A DNA stretch of 64,000 bases from an uncultured Dongia sp. (lineage in GTDB: Bacteria > Pseudomonadota > Alphaproteobacteria > Dongiales > Dongiaceae), in assembly GCF_936916975.1 (NCBI RefSeq), contig NZ_CAKZGO010000024.1:62001-126000 (forward strand). The letters run 5' to 3'. The position numbers were made by a program, and so were the translations under genes. The number at the start of each line of letters is the position of its first letter. Position 1 is the stretch's first letter. Shown here one piece after another: positions 42,849 to 53,485 of the stretch. The notes below the pieces were generated by a model. That model searched no databases, was not told the origin of the DNA, and saw only the letters and a program-made list of their open reading frames with translations.

Positions 42849-43856
42849 TCAAATCCGGCTGAAGCGATACTGCGTGATCTGGTGATAGGTTTCGCCCGGC
42901 CGCAGGGTCGCGTCGGGGAAGTTCGCGTGGTTGGGCGAATCCGGGAAGATCTGCGGCTCCAGGCAGATGCCGGCATGGCGGCCATAGGACACGCCGTCTA
43001 ATCCCGGCAGCGTGGGCGCCAGGCCGGCACTATCGTAAAGCTGTACGCCAGGCTCGGTCGAATGCACGTCGAGGCGCGTGCGGCTTTCCGGTCCGTCCAA
43101 TCGAGCCATCAGGCGCGGTGCGGCGACACGCACACGGTCGACCACGAAATTATGATCATAGGTGGCGCCATGACCTCCCACCGGCCGCATCATGCGGAAA
43201 TCGAACGGCGTCCCGGCCACGGCGGCAATCTCACCGGTCGGAATCAGTGTGGCATCAACCGGCGTGTAATGCTCGGCGGCGATTTCCAGGCGATGCTGGA
43301 GAATGTCCGGCGTGCCGTCGAGATTGAAATAGCTGTGGGTGGCAAGGTTGATGATGGTGGGCGCATCGGTGGTGGCGGTCAGGTCGATTTCCAGCACACC
43401 GTCACTGATGATGCGATAGGTGCAGCGCGCCGTCATCGTGCCGGGATAGCCCTCTTCACCCGCCGGCGAGATGAGCTCCAGCGTCACATGATCGCTGCCA
43501 TGATCCAGCACCTGCCAGGCCCGATGACTGAAACCGTTCCGTCCGCCGTGAAGATGCGTGCGGTCCTTCTCGTTGCGCGTCAGCTGATAGTCATGGCCAT
43601 CCAGCGTGAATCTGCCGCCGGCAATGCGGTTGGCATAGCGGCCGGCGACGCAGCCGAAATAGGGCGAGGGACCGAGATAGGGATCGATCGTCTTGAAGCC
43701 GAGCACGCGGCCCTTCGGCCCTTGTCCCGCATCGAAGTCGAGCGTACGGATGACACAGCCGCGCGTGAGGACGCCGAGCGACAAGCCACCGCCGGACAGG
43801 CGGATTTCCTGGACTGTGGTACCGTCAGTGAGTGCACCGAAATCGGTGATGCTCAT
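42849..43856 (-). CDS. galM: aldose 1-epimerase (mutarotase)
   Basis: 335 aa from the ATG at 43854-43856; the longer frame reads into dgoA. It equilibrates alpha and beta anomers of aldoses. The motifs are VGxYANRI-type FGCVAGRYANRIAGGRF, THLHGGRNGFSHRAWQV, catalytic His in INLATHSYFNLDG, and catalytic Glu in GICLEPQIFPDSPNHANFP. It is the last gene of the chvE-ggu-dgo operon, and its start shares one base with the dgoA stop. It would feed the beta-anomer to the sugar dehydrogenase. Confidence 0.94.
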   Translation of the reverse strand: MSITDFGALTDGTTVQEIRLSGGGLSLGVLTRGCVIRTLDFDAGQGPKGRVLGFKTIDPYLGPSPYFGCVAGRYANRIAGGRFTLDGHDYQLTRNEKDRTHLHGGRNGFSHRAWQVLDHGSDHVTLELISPAGEEGYPGTMTARCTYRIISDGVLEIDLTATTDAPTIINLATHSYFNLDGTPDILQHRLEIAAEHYTPVDATLIPTGEIAAVAGTPFDFRMMRPVGGHGATYDHNFVVDRVRVAAPRLMARLDGPESRTRLDVHSTEPGVQLYDSAGLAPTLPGLDGVSYGRHAGICLEPQIFPDSPNHANFPDATLRPGETYHQITQYRFSRI

Positions 43857-44482
43857 CAGTGGGCATTCCGGAAGGCGTCGGCCAATGCCTTGGCGCGCGC
43901 CGACATTTCGGCAATCGTCATGCCCGGCTTGTAGACCGACGTACCGATGCCAAAGCCGTTGGCACCGGCTTTCATATAGGCGGCGATGTTGTCGGGGGCG
44001 ACGCCACCCACCGGCAGCAGCAACGTTTCCGGCGGCAGGACAGCGCGCCACGCCTTGACGGCCGGCGGCGGCAGCAATTCGCCAGGGAACATCTTCAGCG
44101 CATCGGCACCCGCATCGAGGGCTGCGAAGGCTTCGGTCGGTGTCGCGACTCCCGGCGCCGTGATCATGCCCTTGGCATTGGCTGCGCGAATGACATCGGG
44201 GTTGCAGTTGGGTGCCACCATCAGTTTGGCACCCGCCGCAGCAATGGCGCCCACCTGATCGACGGTGAGCACCGTGCCCGCACCAATCAGCAGTCTGTCG
44301 CCAGCTCGCTTCACCATCCGGCGCAGGGTCTCCAGTGCATCGGGTGAATTCAGCGGCACTTCGACCACGCGCCAGCCGGCGGCATCCAGCGTGTCGACGG
44401 CGCCTTCGGCATCCACCGGTGTGATGCCGCGCAGGATGGCGATGAGTGGCAAGTCGCGCAGCCAGGGGCGCAGATCGGTCAT
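43856..44482 (-). CDS. dgoA: 2-dehydro-3-deoxy-6-phosphogalactonate aldolase
   Basis: 208 aa, a class I KDPG/KDPGal aldolase. The motifs are LIAILRGITPVDA, VVEVPLNSPDALETLRRM (Glu), LIGAGTVLTVDQV, and Schiff-base Lys in DALKMFPGELLPPPAVKA. The NSPD and FPGE variants, where KDPG aldolases have TL/RT.. and FPAE, favour the galacto form. It cleaves KDPGal into pyruvate and glyceraldehyde-3-phosphate. It pairs with dgoK 19 bp upstream. Confidence 0.92.
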   Translation of the reverse strand: MTDLRPWLRDLPLIAILRGITPVDAEGAVDTLDAAGWRVVEVPLNSPDALETLRRMVKRAGDRLLIGAGTVLTVDQVGAIAAAGAKLMVAPNCNPDVIRAANAKGMITAPGVATPTEAFAALDAGADALKMFPGELLPPPAVKAWRAVLPPETLLLPVGGVAPDNIAAYMKAGANGFGIGTSVYKPGMTIAEMSARAKALADAFRNAH

Positions 44483-44501
44483 GGAAAACTCTCCTGCCGC
44501 G

Positions 44502-45440
44502 TCAGGCGGCGGTTTTGGCGACAAGCCCCGCTTCGCGGGCGATATTGAACAGGGCCGGCGGCAGGATGTCATCACTCTCCAGCCGGTCAAGCGTGATCTT
44601 GAAATAGGCGGCCGCCCTGGCATAGGTCTCCAGCAGCTTGGCCGAGCCGATCGCCGTCACGTGGCGCGCGGGTGTCCAGCGCAGGGCATCGCGCATCTCC
44701 GTGCCCACCACCAGGCCGGAAAGATAGCTCGGTGCCGTCGCCGGCGTCAGCTTCGAGAACAGCGACAGGCTGCGCACACCGAACAGCAGATGGGTGATGC
44801 TGGGCGCGTCCCTCGCACCTGCCCGCGCCACGCCGCGGTCGAAGGCTTCGGCGTCGAAGATCTCCGGCGCGTCCTTTGGTGGCATGACGTGGGCCAGGCT
44901 GCCGCCATTGCGCAGATGGCCGAACAGCTCGCCGGTCATGTAGGTGCGGAAGTCGGTGAGGATGCCGTTCTCGAGCACGGCCCATTTGGCATGTGTGCCG
45001 GGCAGCAGGAAGACCCCGTCGCGCTGCTTGCGGACGAGGAGCGCGCCGAGCATCTGGCATTCCTCGCCGCGCATCACGTCGGCGCTGTCCTCCGTGACGC
45101 GGGCGACGCCGGGCACGATGCGCACGGGGATGCCGTCGAAATCGTCGATGACGGTGAGGCGCGTGCCGAGTTGCGTGAGATCGACCGGCGTTTCGAGATA
45201 AGCGGCTTCCTTCCAGCCCAACCGGCTGCCGATCATGCCCGCCATGATCACTGGCGGTCGTGTGCCCAGCCAATCAGCTGCGAAGCGGCGCAGGGAGCCG
45301 GCGAAGTCGCGATCAGCAACCGCGATCAGACCCTGATCGTCGCTGCGGGCATCGATCACATGGCCGCCCGCATCCAGCGCCCAGGCGCGGCGGTTGCTGG
45401 TGCCCCAATCGAGCGCGATGCAGGCGATCTTGCCGGTCAT
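44502..45440 (-). CDS. dgoK: 2-dehydro-3-deoxygalactonokinase
   Basis: 312 aa from the ATG at 45438-45440. A sugar-kinase fold starts with CIALDWGTSNRRAWALDAGG (phosphate-1 loop). It has the DgoK-typical PVIMAGMIGSRLGWKEAAYL, FLLPGTHAKWAVLENG and FRTYMTGELFGHLR. It phosphorylates 2-keto-3-deoxygalactonate for the DgoA aldolase. It sits between gguC and dgoA in one operon. Confidence 0.94.
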   Translation of the reverse strand: MTGKIACIALDWGTSNRRAWALDAGGHVIDARSDDQGLIAVADRDFAGSLRRFAADWLGTRPPVIMAGMIGSRLGWKEAAYLETPVDLTQLGTRLTVIDDFDGIPVRIVPGVARVTEDSADVMRGEECQMLGALLVRKQRDGVFLLPGTHAKWAVLENGILTDFRTYMTGELFGHLRNGGSLAHVMPPKDAPEIFDAEAFDRGVARAGARDAPSITHLLFGVRSLSLFSKLTPATAPSYLSGLVVGTEMRDALRWTPARHVTAIGSAKLLETYARAAAYFKITLDRLESDDILPPALFNIAREAGLVAKTAA

Positions 45441-45444
45441 GTCG

Positions 45445-46443
45445 TTAGAGCGTGCCGACGCCGCCCAGCAGGAAGTCGTCATTGGCCTTGGCGCCGAGCG
45501 GGTTGCGCAAGGCGGCGCCGAAGGTTGGCGATTCGATTTCGAACACGTCGCCAGGCTGAGTCTGGATGCCGTCACCCACACTCAAGGTCGCCGTCCCGAA
45601 GAAATGGATATGAAGATCACCCGGCCGGCGGAACTGGCGATATTTGAAATGGTGGAATTCGAGATTGCTCAAGGTGTGCGACATGTTGCGCTCGCCGCTG
45701 ACGAAGGCTTTCTTCCACAGCAGGCTGCCGTCGCGCCAGATACGGCTTTCACCCTCGACGCTCTCCGGCAAGTCACCCACCAGCAATTCCGGGCCGATGG
45801 CGCAAGCGCGCAATTTGGAATGGGCGAGATAGAGATAGTTCTGCCGCTCCATCACATGATCGGAATATTCGTTGCCGATGGCATAGCCAAGCCGCCAGGG
45901 CTGCCCGTCCGGTGCGATCAGATAGATGCCGGCCACTTCCGGCTCCTCGCCGCCATCGAGCGCAAAGGCCGGGAGGTCGAGGGCGCCACCCGGTTTCACC
46001 ACAGAGGAGCCGTCACCCTTATAGAACCATTCCGGTTGCACGCCGGGGTTCTTGTCTTTGGGCTTGCCGCCTTCGAGGCCCATTTTGAACATCTTCATGG
46101 AATCGGTCAGCGTCTCGATATCGCCGGCGACCTTCTGGTGCATCTTGTCGCGCGTGTCGGCAGAGCCGAGATGGGTAAGGCCGGTGCCGGTCACCAGGCA
46201 ATGTGCGGGATCGGGATGGTCGATCGGCGTCAGCACGCTGCCATCGGCCAGCAAAGCGGCATAATCCAGCGCCTCGCCATCACCGCGCCCGGTGACGTTG
46301 TTGGCGAGATTCTTGATGTTGCCGACCAGAGCTGCCTGCGCGATGTCGATGACGCTGGCAGCACCCGGCACAACGATGGCCTTGCCGTTTTCGATGCGCG
46401 CGACGCCGCGCTGGCTGTTCTTGGAAAACTGAATAAGACGCAT
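45445..46443 (-). CDS. gguC: GguC / AraD1-type fumarylacetoacetate-hydrolase-fold protein
   Basis: A protein of 332 aa. It has an FAH-superfamily core with CLVTGTGLTHLGSADTRDKMHQ, GEEPEVAGIYLIAPDGQPWRLGYAIGNEYSDHVMER (metal-binding Glu/Asp set), YLAHSKLRACAIGPELLVG, and HFFGTATLSVGDGIQTQPGDVFEIESPTFG. This matches GguC of the Agrobacterium chvE-gguABC operon and the AraD1 enzymes, which act on 2-keto-3-deoxy sugar acids. It may dehydrate or hydrolyse the pentose-derived intermediate, complementing DgoK/DgoA for hexose. Confidence 0.9.
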   Translation of the reverse strand: MRLIQFSKNSQRGVARIENGKAIVVPGAASVIDIAQAALVGNIKNLANNVTGRGDGEALDYAALLADGSVLTPIDHPDPAHCLVTGTGLTHLGSADTRDKMHQKVAGDIETLTDSMKMFKMGLEGGKPKDKNPGVQPEWFYKGDGSSVVKPGGALDLPAFALDGGEEPEVAGIYLIAPDGQPWRLGYAIGNEYSDHVMERQNYLYLAHSKLRACAIGPELLVGDLPESVEGESRIWRDGSLLWKKAFVSGERNMSHTLSNLEFHHFKYRQFRRPGDLHIHFFGTATLSVGDGIQTQPGDVFEIESPTFGAALRNPLGAKANDDFLLGGVGTL

Positions 46444-46454
46444 GAACCGGACCC

Positions 46455-47651
46455 TCAGGATTTCTTTTTGTAATAGACGTCGATGCAGACGGCGGCGAGC
46501 AGCACCAGGCCCTTGATGACCTGCTGCAGATCGATGCCGATCCCTAAGATCGACATGCCGTTGTTCATGACGCCCATGATGAAGGCCCCGATCACGGCAC
46601 CGATCACCTTGCCGACACCGCCCGACGCCGAGGCGCCGCCGATGAACACGGCGGCGATGACGTCGAGCTCGAAACCAAGTCCCGCTTTCGGCGTTGCCGT
46701 GTTGAGGCGGGCGGCGAAGATGAGGCCGGCAAGACCCGCCAGCACACCCATGTTCATGAAGGTGTAGAAGGTCAGCCGCTCGGTGCGGATGCCGGAGAGG
46801 CGCGCTGCCTTTTCATTGCCGCCCAGGGCGTAGATGCGCCGGCCGATGGTGGTGCTCGACGTGATGAAGGCATAGGCCGCGATGAGGGCGAACATGACGA
46901 TGAGCACGTTCGGCAGGCCTTTATAGGATGAGAGCAAATAGGAGAACATGATGAAGCCGGCCGCAATCAGGATGTTACGGCCGATGAAGAACGGGAACGG
47001 CTCCTCTGCCGTGCTGTGCTTCTGCTGGTTCTGCCGGTCCTTGAAATTGAAGAAGATCACTAGGACGGTCACCGCCACGCCGATCAGCAGCGAGGTGCTG
47101 TTGAAAGTGCCGGGCAGGAAATTGGGCAGGAAGCCCGAGCTCAGCAGCTGGAATTCCTTGGGGAAGGGGCCGACGGACTGGCCATGCAGGATGTAGAGTG
47201 CCAGGCCCTTGAAGACGAGCATGCCGGCCAACGTCACGATGAAGGAGGGTATCTTGAAATAGGCGATGAAGTAGCCCTGGCCCGCGCCGATGGCCCCGCC
47301 CAGGATCAGGCAGACGATCGTGGTCGGGATGAAATGGATGTGGAACTGCACCATCATCACGGCCGCCACGGCGCCGACAAAGCCAACCACCGATCCGACC
47401 GAAAGATCGATGTGGCCGGCCACGATCACCAGCAACATGCCCAGCGCCATGATGACGATATAGCTGTTCTGCAGGATGAGGTTGGTGAGGTTGAGCGGTT
47501 TGAACAAGGTGCCGTTGGTCATGATCTGGAAGAACACCATGATCACGATCAGCGACAGCAGCATGCCGTATTCGCGGATGTTGCTTTTGATGAATCGCGA
47601 AAGGCTGCTGTGGCTGCCTGTATCTTCCGCGGCGGCTGCCTGATGTGTCAT
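46455..47651 (-). CDS. gguB: sugar ABC transporter permease GguB
   Basis: 398 aa, about ten hydrophobic helices, RbsC/XylH family. Landmarks are NLILQNSYIVIMALGMLLVIVAGHIDLSVGSVVGFVGAVAA, TIVCLILGGAIGAGQGYFIAYFKIPSFIVTLAGML, and the EAA-like loop ALGGNEKAARLSGIRTERL. It forms the inner-membrane channel of the ChvE-dependent importer. It is 1 bp downstream of gguA, so translation is coupled. Confidence 0.95.
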   Translation of the reverse strand: MTHQAAAAEDTGSHSSLSRFIKSNIREYGMLLSLIVIMVFFQIMTNGTLFKPLNLTNLILQNSYIVIMALGMLLVIVAGHIDLSVGSVVGFVGAVAAVMMVQFHIHFIPTTIVCLILGGAIGAGQGYFIAYFKIPSFIVTLAGMLVFKGLALYILHGQSVGPFPKEFQLLSSGFLPNFLPGTFNSTSLLIGVAVTVLVIFFNFKDRQNQQKHSTAEEPFPFFIGRNILIAAGFIMFSYLLSSYKGLPNVLIVMFALIAAYAFITSSTTIGRRIYALGGNEKAARLSGIRTERLTFYTFMNMGVLAGLAGLIFAARLNTATPKAGLGFELDVIAAVFIGGASASGGVGKVIGAVIGAFIMGVMNNGMSILGIGIDLQQVIKGLVLLAAVCIDVYYKKKS

Positions 47652-47652
47652 C

Positions 47653-49200
<1,548 letters not shown>

Positions 49201-49271
49201 CCGTCCTTGAACTCGCCCCGGAAAGCCCCGCTGCCAGGGTTAGATTGCAGGAAGCAGCAATCCGGGGAAAC

Positions 49272-49301
49272 AAAAAAAGCCGGCCAATAGCGCTGGTCGG
49301 C
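49272..49301 (-). terminator. leaky intrinsic terminator between chvE and gguA
   Basis: On the minus strand: GCCGACCA, 7-nt loop, TGGCCGGC, then seven T. The stem has one mismatch. It lies ~105 bp after the chvE stop and ~70 bp before gguA, so partial termination would give more chvE than gguAB message. Confidence 0.75.
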
Positions 49302-49360
49302 CACGCTTAACCTTTGGTGCTAAACCTTAACGACCCGATCTTCGCGCGGTCCTGAAACGA

Positions 49361-49392
49361 ACGAGCCTCGCGCCGATTGGCACGAGGCTCGT
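49361..49392 (-). terminator. stable intercistronic hairpin directly after chvE
   Basis: ACGAGCCTCG / CGAGGCTCGT, a perfect 10-bp outer stem, continued inside by GCC/GGC around GATT after a one-base mismatch. It begins 14 bp past the chvE stop and lacks a T-tract. It probably protects the chvE 3' end from exonucleases, as in other binding-protein operons. Confidence 0.7.
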
Positions 49393-49406
49393 CGCAATCA
49401 GACCGA

Positions 49407-50474
49407 TTACTGGGTGATCTGGTCCTTGGTGTAGTAGCCGCTGCCAATCAGGATTTCTTCCCAATTGGTGACGTCGACCGCAACCGGCTTCAACAGATAG
49501 GCCGGAACGACCTTGATACCGTTGTTGTAGGTCTTGGTGTCGTTGACTTCCGGCTCCTTGCCGCTCGCCATGGCGTCCACCATGTTGGCGGTCACTTTGG
49601 CAAGTTCGCGGGTGTCCTTGAACACGGTGGAATACTGCTCGCCGGCGATCATCGACTTCACCGACGGCACTTCCGCATCCTGGCCCGAGACATACGGCAT
49701 CTTCATGTCGCCGCTGCCGTAGCCAACACCCTTGAGCGAGGAGAGGATGCCGATCGAGAGGCCGTCATAGGGCGACAGCACCGCATCGACACGCTTGTCG
49801 GTGTAGTAGGCCGACAGCAGGTTGTCCATGCGCGACTGGGCCACAGCGCCGTCCCAACGAAGGGTGCCGACCTTGTCCATGCCTGTTTGGCCGCTCTGCA
49901 CCACCAGCTTGCCGCTGTCGATGTAGGGCTGGAAGACCGACATGGCGCCGTCATAGAAGAAGAAGGCGTTGTTGTCGTCGGGCGAACCGCCGAACAGCTC
50001 GATGTTGAACGGACCCTTGCCGTCCTTGAGGCCGAGCGCGGTTTCGATGGTGCCGGCCTGGAGGACGCCGACCTGGAAGTTGTCGAAGGTGGCGTAATAG
50101 TCGACATTGGCGGAATCACGGATCAGGCGGTCATAGGCGATGACCTTGATGCCTGCGTCATGGGCCTGCTGCAGCACGGCAGAGAGCGTGGTGCCGTCGA
50201 TGGCTGCGATCACCAGGACTTTGACGCCCTTGGTCACCATGTTCTCGATCTGGGCGAGCTGGTTGGGGATGTCGTCATCGGCATATTGCAGATCGGTGGC
50301 GTAGCCCTTTTCGGTGAACACCTTCACCATGTTGTCGCCATCGGCGATCCAGCGTGCCGACGATTTGGTCGGCATGGAAATGCCGATCAGACCTTTATCT
50401 TGGGCCATCGCCGTCGAGGTGAGGGCGAACAGGCCCAGCACCGCTGCAGCGAAAAATGTCTTGAGTGATTTCAC
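49407..50474 (-). CDS. chvE: multiple-sugar-binding periplasmic protein ChvE
   Basis: 355 aa from a GTG at 50472-50474 with GGAGGAAT just upstream. The signal peptide starts after [13 protein letters not shown] and ends in TAMA/Q. The mature protein follows the ChvE/XylF fold: [70 protein letters not shown] and [19 protein letters not shown]. ChvE binds arabinose, galactose, glucose, fucose and xylose, feeding GguAB. In Agrobacterium it also signals to VirA. It is the first gene of the minus-strand operon and is divergent from gntR 2. Confidence 0.95.
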   Translation of the reverse strand: MKSLKTFFAAAVLGLFALTSTAMAQDKGLIGISMPTKSSARWIADGDNMVKVFTEKGYATDLQYADDDIPNQLAQIENMVTKGVKVLVIAAIDGTTLSAVLQQAHDAGIKVIAYDRLIRDSANVDYYATFDNFQVGVLQAGTIETALGLKDGKGPFNIELFGGSPDDNNAFFFYDGAMSVFQPYIDSGKLVVQSGQTGMDKVGTLRWDGAVAQSRMDNLLSAYYTDKRVDAVLSPYDGLSIGILSSLKGVGYGSGDMKMPYVSGQDAEVPSVKSMIAGEQYSTVFKDTRELAKVTANMVDAMASGKEPEVNDTKTYNNGIKVVPAYLLKPVAVDVTNWEEILIGSGYYTKDQITQ

Positions 50475-51005
50475 GTTATTCCTCCCACTTGGTTGTTGGT
50501 CGAACTCAGCGTCTTTTTTGCACGAACCCGCCAGTGCGTCCCAGCCAGTGCGTGCCCGTTGGTGCGTTTCCTCAAGTCTTCCGACCATCATGCGATTGCG
50601 GCACCCGAGAACCCGATCTTAGCGCCGGGCCAAGGTAACGCAGCCACACAATACAGTGATCTTCCAGGGAGGGAACATGCTGACGGCCTGATTTGCGGCC
50701 TGATTTGCGGGCTGGCCGAACCCCCGGCTAAATCTTGGGGGTGTGCCGCTTGCCAGCGTCATCTCGTCTGCTCCTCCCAGAGGATATGTGCATCCGGTAG
50801 CATTTTTTTGGATGCGGTAGCATTCTTGAAATTTGGCTTTTATCATACAAAATAATCAGCGGCAACGCTCGTTTGTATGATAAATAGCCGATATGCCATT
50901 GTGGTCGCAATTGTGTCTGTGTATGACAGGTGCGACGATACGATGAAATAATTGTCGACGGACTCGCATCCGCTCAGAAGGTGCGATCTATAAGGGTTTC
51001 TTCGC
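50475..51005. promoter_or_regulatory. 531-bp divergent control region chvE / gntR 2
   Basis: No gene. It contains a 12-bp tandem duplication (CGGCCTGATTTG at 50684 and 50696), CGGTAGCATT repeated 20 bp apart (50795 and 50815), and an inverted pair of GntR-type motifs at 50840-50883. The latter lie closer to gntR 2 (123 bp) than to chvE (366 bp). Confidence 0.65.
50840..50883. promoter_or_regulatory. inverted pair of GntR/FadR-type motifs
   Basis: TTATCATACAA (50840-50850) and TTGTATGATAA (50873-50883) are exact reverse complements, with centres 33 bp apart (about three helical turns). The 11-mer is the same as at 39525-39535. This geometry suits a dimer-of-dimers repressor or a DNA loop. Confidence 0.75.
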
Positions 51006-51854
51006 ATGTCGCAGGAGCCCAAAAAATGCTGGGAGAAGGCGACCAAATTAATGAAAGCGAAAAAGGCGCGGCCCGTGCCGACGAAACTGGCGCCGATAAA
51101 ACTAGTGCCCGCCAAACTCGCGCCGCTCAAACCGGTCCGCGGTTCCCTGCACCGCAGCGTGGCACAGGATATCGGGGCGCGTATCCTCAAGGGGGAGTTC
51201 GCCCCGGGCACGCTTTTGCCCAACGAAGCCGAATGGTGCGCCTCCTTCGGGGTCAGCCGCACGGCTGTCCGCGAGGCGATCAAGATGTTGATGGCCAAGG
51301 GCCTCATCCTGTCGCGGCCCAAGATCGGCTCGCGGGTACAGCCGCGCGCCCAGTGGAATCTGCTCGACCGCGACGTCCTGGCTTGGTATTGCGCTGCAGC
51401 AAATCCAATCCATTTCCTGGTCCATATGCAACAGGTGCGCGAGATTCTGGAGCCCGAGACGGCGGCCCTCGCCGCCACTCATCGGACCGATGACCAGATG
51501 GCGGAAATCGAGAGCGCTTTCTCCGCCATGGCTGAGGCAAAAACCCTCATCGCCTGGAACAATGCAGATGTGCTGTTTCATCAGGCGATCCTGCTCGCCG
51601 CCGGCAATGAATTGCTGGTACCACTGGGGCTGGTGATTGAATCAGCGCTTGGCAATATGTTCAACTACACCGCCAGCCATCGCGGCGATATCGGCCGCAC
51701 GCTGCCGGGACATGAGCGCATTCTGCTGGCCATTCGCGGGCGCAAGCCCAACGCGGCGCGGCTGGCGGTCCGACAGTTGTTGCGCGACACCGGGCGGGTC
51801 GTGGAGCAGGTTACCAATTCCGCCCAGAAGCGTCGCCGCGTCGCCAAGGCCTAA
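51006..51854 (+). CDS. GntR family regulator, FadR/FCD subfamily (second of two)
   Basis: A protein of 282 aa. An unusual Lys/Pro/Ala-rich N-terminal arm (residues ~10-45, repeats such as KLAPIKLVPAKLAPLK) precedes the winged helix SVAQDIGARILKGEFAPGTLLPNEAEWCASFGVSRTAVREAIKMLMAKGLI. The FCD domain follows with VREILEPETAALAATHR, FHQAILLAAGNELL and HERILLAIRGRKPNAARLAVRQLL. It probably senses a sugar acid and controls chvE-ggu-dgo and its own operon with the SDR. Confidence 0.92.
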   Translation: MSQEPKKCWEKATKLMKAKKARPVPTKLAPIKLVPAKLAPLKPVRGSLHRSVAQDIGARILKGEFAPGTLLPNEAEWCASFGVSRTAVREAIKMLMAKGLILSRPKIGSRVQPRAQWNLLDRDVLAWYCAAANPIHFLVHMQQVREILEPETAALAATHRTDDQMAEIESAFSAMAEAKTLIAWNNADVLFHQAILLAAGNELLVPLGLVIESALGNMFNYTASHRGDIGRTLPGHERILLAIRGRKPNAARLAVRQLLRDTGRVVEQVTNSAQKRRRVAKA

Positions 51855-51910
51855 CCAGTTTTACCAACTGCTACTTCTCAATCTACGGCAATCTCTTGCA
51901 AGGTGTTTTC

Positions 51911-52684
51911 ATGGATCTTTCGTCATTCGGTCGCTATCCCTCGCTCAAGGACAAGGTCATCTTCGTCACCGGCGGCGGCAGCGGCATCGGCGCCGCGATC
52001 GTCGAATGCTTCATCGATCAGGGAGCCAAGGTCGGCTTCGTCGACGTCAATGTGGAAAGCAGCAACAAGCTGGTCGATGGCTTGCAGGCGCAATACGGTC
52101 GCAAGCCGCTGTTCATTAAATGCGATCTCACCGATACCAATGCCCTGCGGCAAACGGTCAAGGATATTGCGGCACAGCTTGGCGATATCGACGTGCTGGT
52201 CAATAACGCCGCTCATGACCAGCGCCACAAATGGGAAGACGTGACGCCGGAATACTGGGACGAACGCGTCGCCATCAACATCAAGCAATACTTCTTCTGC
52301 ATGCAGGCGGTGCTGCCGGGCATGATCAAGAAGAAGGCTGGGTCGATCATCAATACCGGCTCGATGAGCTGGAAGGCCAAGCAAGGCGGCATGCCGGCCT
52401 ACACGACATCGAAGGCGGCGACCCACGGCCTGACGCGCGGCATGGCGCGCGATGTCGGCAAGGACAACATTCGCGTCAACACGGTGGTGCCCGGCTGGGT
52501 CATGACCGAGCGGCAGCTGACCTTGTGGGTCGATGCCGAGAGCGAGAAGGAGATCGAGCGCCAGCAAGTTCTGGCCGGCCGCGTCATGCCGGTGGATCTT
52601 GCGCGCATGGTGCTGTTCCTTGCCTCCGACGATTCCAAGATGTGCTCGGCGCAGGAGTTCACCGTCGATGGGGGCTGGGTCTGA
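51911..52684 (+). CDS. SDR oxidoreductase, predicted aldose 1-dehydrogenase
   Basis: 257 aa from the ATG at 51911 with AAGG 7 nt upstream. It is a classical SDR: VIFVTGGGSGIGAAIVECF, D62-type VGFVDVNVES (favouring NAD), VLVNNAAHDQRHKWEDV, NTGSMSWK with Tyr-Lys in MPAYTTSKAATHG, and SAQEFTVDGGWV. Homologues annotated as D-galactose or L-arabinose 1-dehydrogenase share the DLTD..LRQTVKD and NNAAHDQRH features. It would produce the sugar lactone. It sits 56 bp downstream of gntR 2. Confidence 0.87.
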   Translation: MDLSSFGRYPSLKDKVIFVTGGGSGIGAAIVECFIDQGAKVGFVDVNVESSNKLVDGLQAQYGRKPLFIKCDLTDTNALRQTVKDIAAQLGDIDVLVNNAAHDQRHKWEDVTPEYWDERVAINIKQYFFCMQAVLPGMIKKKAGSIINTGSMSWKAKQGGMPAYTTSKAATHGLTRGMARDVGKDNIRVNTVVPGWVMTERQLTLWVDAESEKEIERQQVLAGRVMPVDLARMVLFLASDDSKMCSAQEFTVDGGWV

Positions 52685-52699
52685 TCAGCCGCCGATCGT

Positions 52700-53263
52700 T
52701 CAGGTGGGGGGATAACGGATCGCGATCACTTCCAATGATTCCGGGCCGGTCGGCGTACGCAGGATGACTGTGTCGCCGACCCCCGCTTTCAACAGCGCGC
52801 GGGCGATGGGCGAAATCCAGCTGACATGGTTCTTCTCGCTGTCGATCTCGTCGATGCCGACGATGGTGACGGTGACCTCGCTGTCGTCTTCCCCATCCTT
52901 ATCGATCCGGGCATAGGTGACCGTCGCGCCGAAAAAAACCCTGTCCCGCCTGGTCTGCTGGGTGGGATCGACCGCTTCCGCGGCAGCGATGCGCTTGTCG
53001 AGAAAGCGGAGGCGCCGATCGATCTCGCGCAGGCGCCGCTTGCCATAGATGTAATCGCCATTCTCCGACCGGTCGCCATTGCCGGCGGCCCATTCGACCA
53101 CGCGCACCACTTCCGGCCGATCGACACGCCATAGCTGGCGCCGCTCGGCCTGCAGTTTTGCGAGACCTGCCGGTGTGATGTAGTTCTTCGACCCCGCCGG
53201 AACCGGCGGCGCGTCGTCGTCATCGGCATCGTCGGCCTGAAAGCCGAGATCGTCCGCATTCAT
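52700..53263 (-). CDS. greB: transcription elongation factor GreB-type
   Basis: A 187-aa GreA/GreB family protein. An acidic N-terminal extension (ADDADDDDAPP) is followed by the coiled-coil domain with YITPAGLAKLQAERRQLW and the tip motif GNGDRSENGDYIYGKRRLREIDRRL, whose Asp and Glu activate RNA polymerase cleavage. The FKBP-like domain then follows, with VFFGATVTYARID, VGIDEIDSEKNHVSWISPIARALLKAGVGD. GDYIYGKRRLREID is the GreB variant. It rescues backtracked polymerase. Confidence 0.94.
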   Translation of the reverse strand: MNADDLGFQADDADDDDAPPVPAGSKNYITPAGLAKLQAERRQLWRVDRPEVVRVVEWAAGNGDRSENGDYIYGKRRLREIDRRLRFLDKRIAAAEAVDPTQQTRRDRVFFGATVTYARIDKDGEDDSEVTVTIVGIDEIDSEKNHVSWISPIARALLKAGVGDTVILRTPTGPESLEVIAIRYPPT

Positions 53264-53485
53264 GACAAAATTCCATTATCACGCGCAAAAAGAGCGATTT
53301 CTGGGTAATATTTCGTGATTATGTTGCAATTTGGCGGCGTTGGCCCCATATAACTCTCACTAAACTAGATTTCGGCTCGCTCCGATTATCGCTCTTACGA
53401 GAGCTTGACCCGGTTTCATCCGTTCTCCCGTTCAGGACCGTCGTGCGCTTCGCCCGGCGGCAATGTTTCTTTCTAAAGGTATTCT
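53264..53485. promoter_or_regulatory. greB/csp divergent region and csp leader
   Basis: 222 bp containing promoters for both genes. The csp side (from about 53340) is likely a long 5' leader, typical of cold-shock mRNAs, ending in AAAGGTA before the ATG at 53486. Confidence 0.5.
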
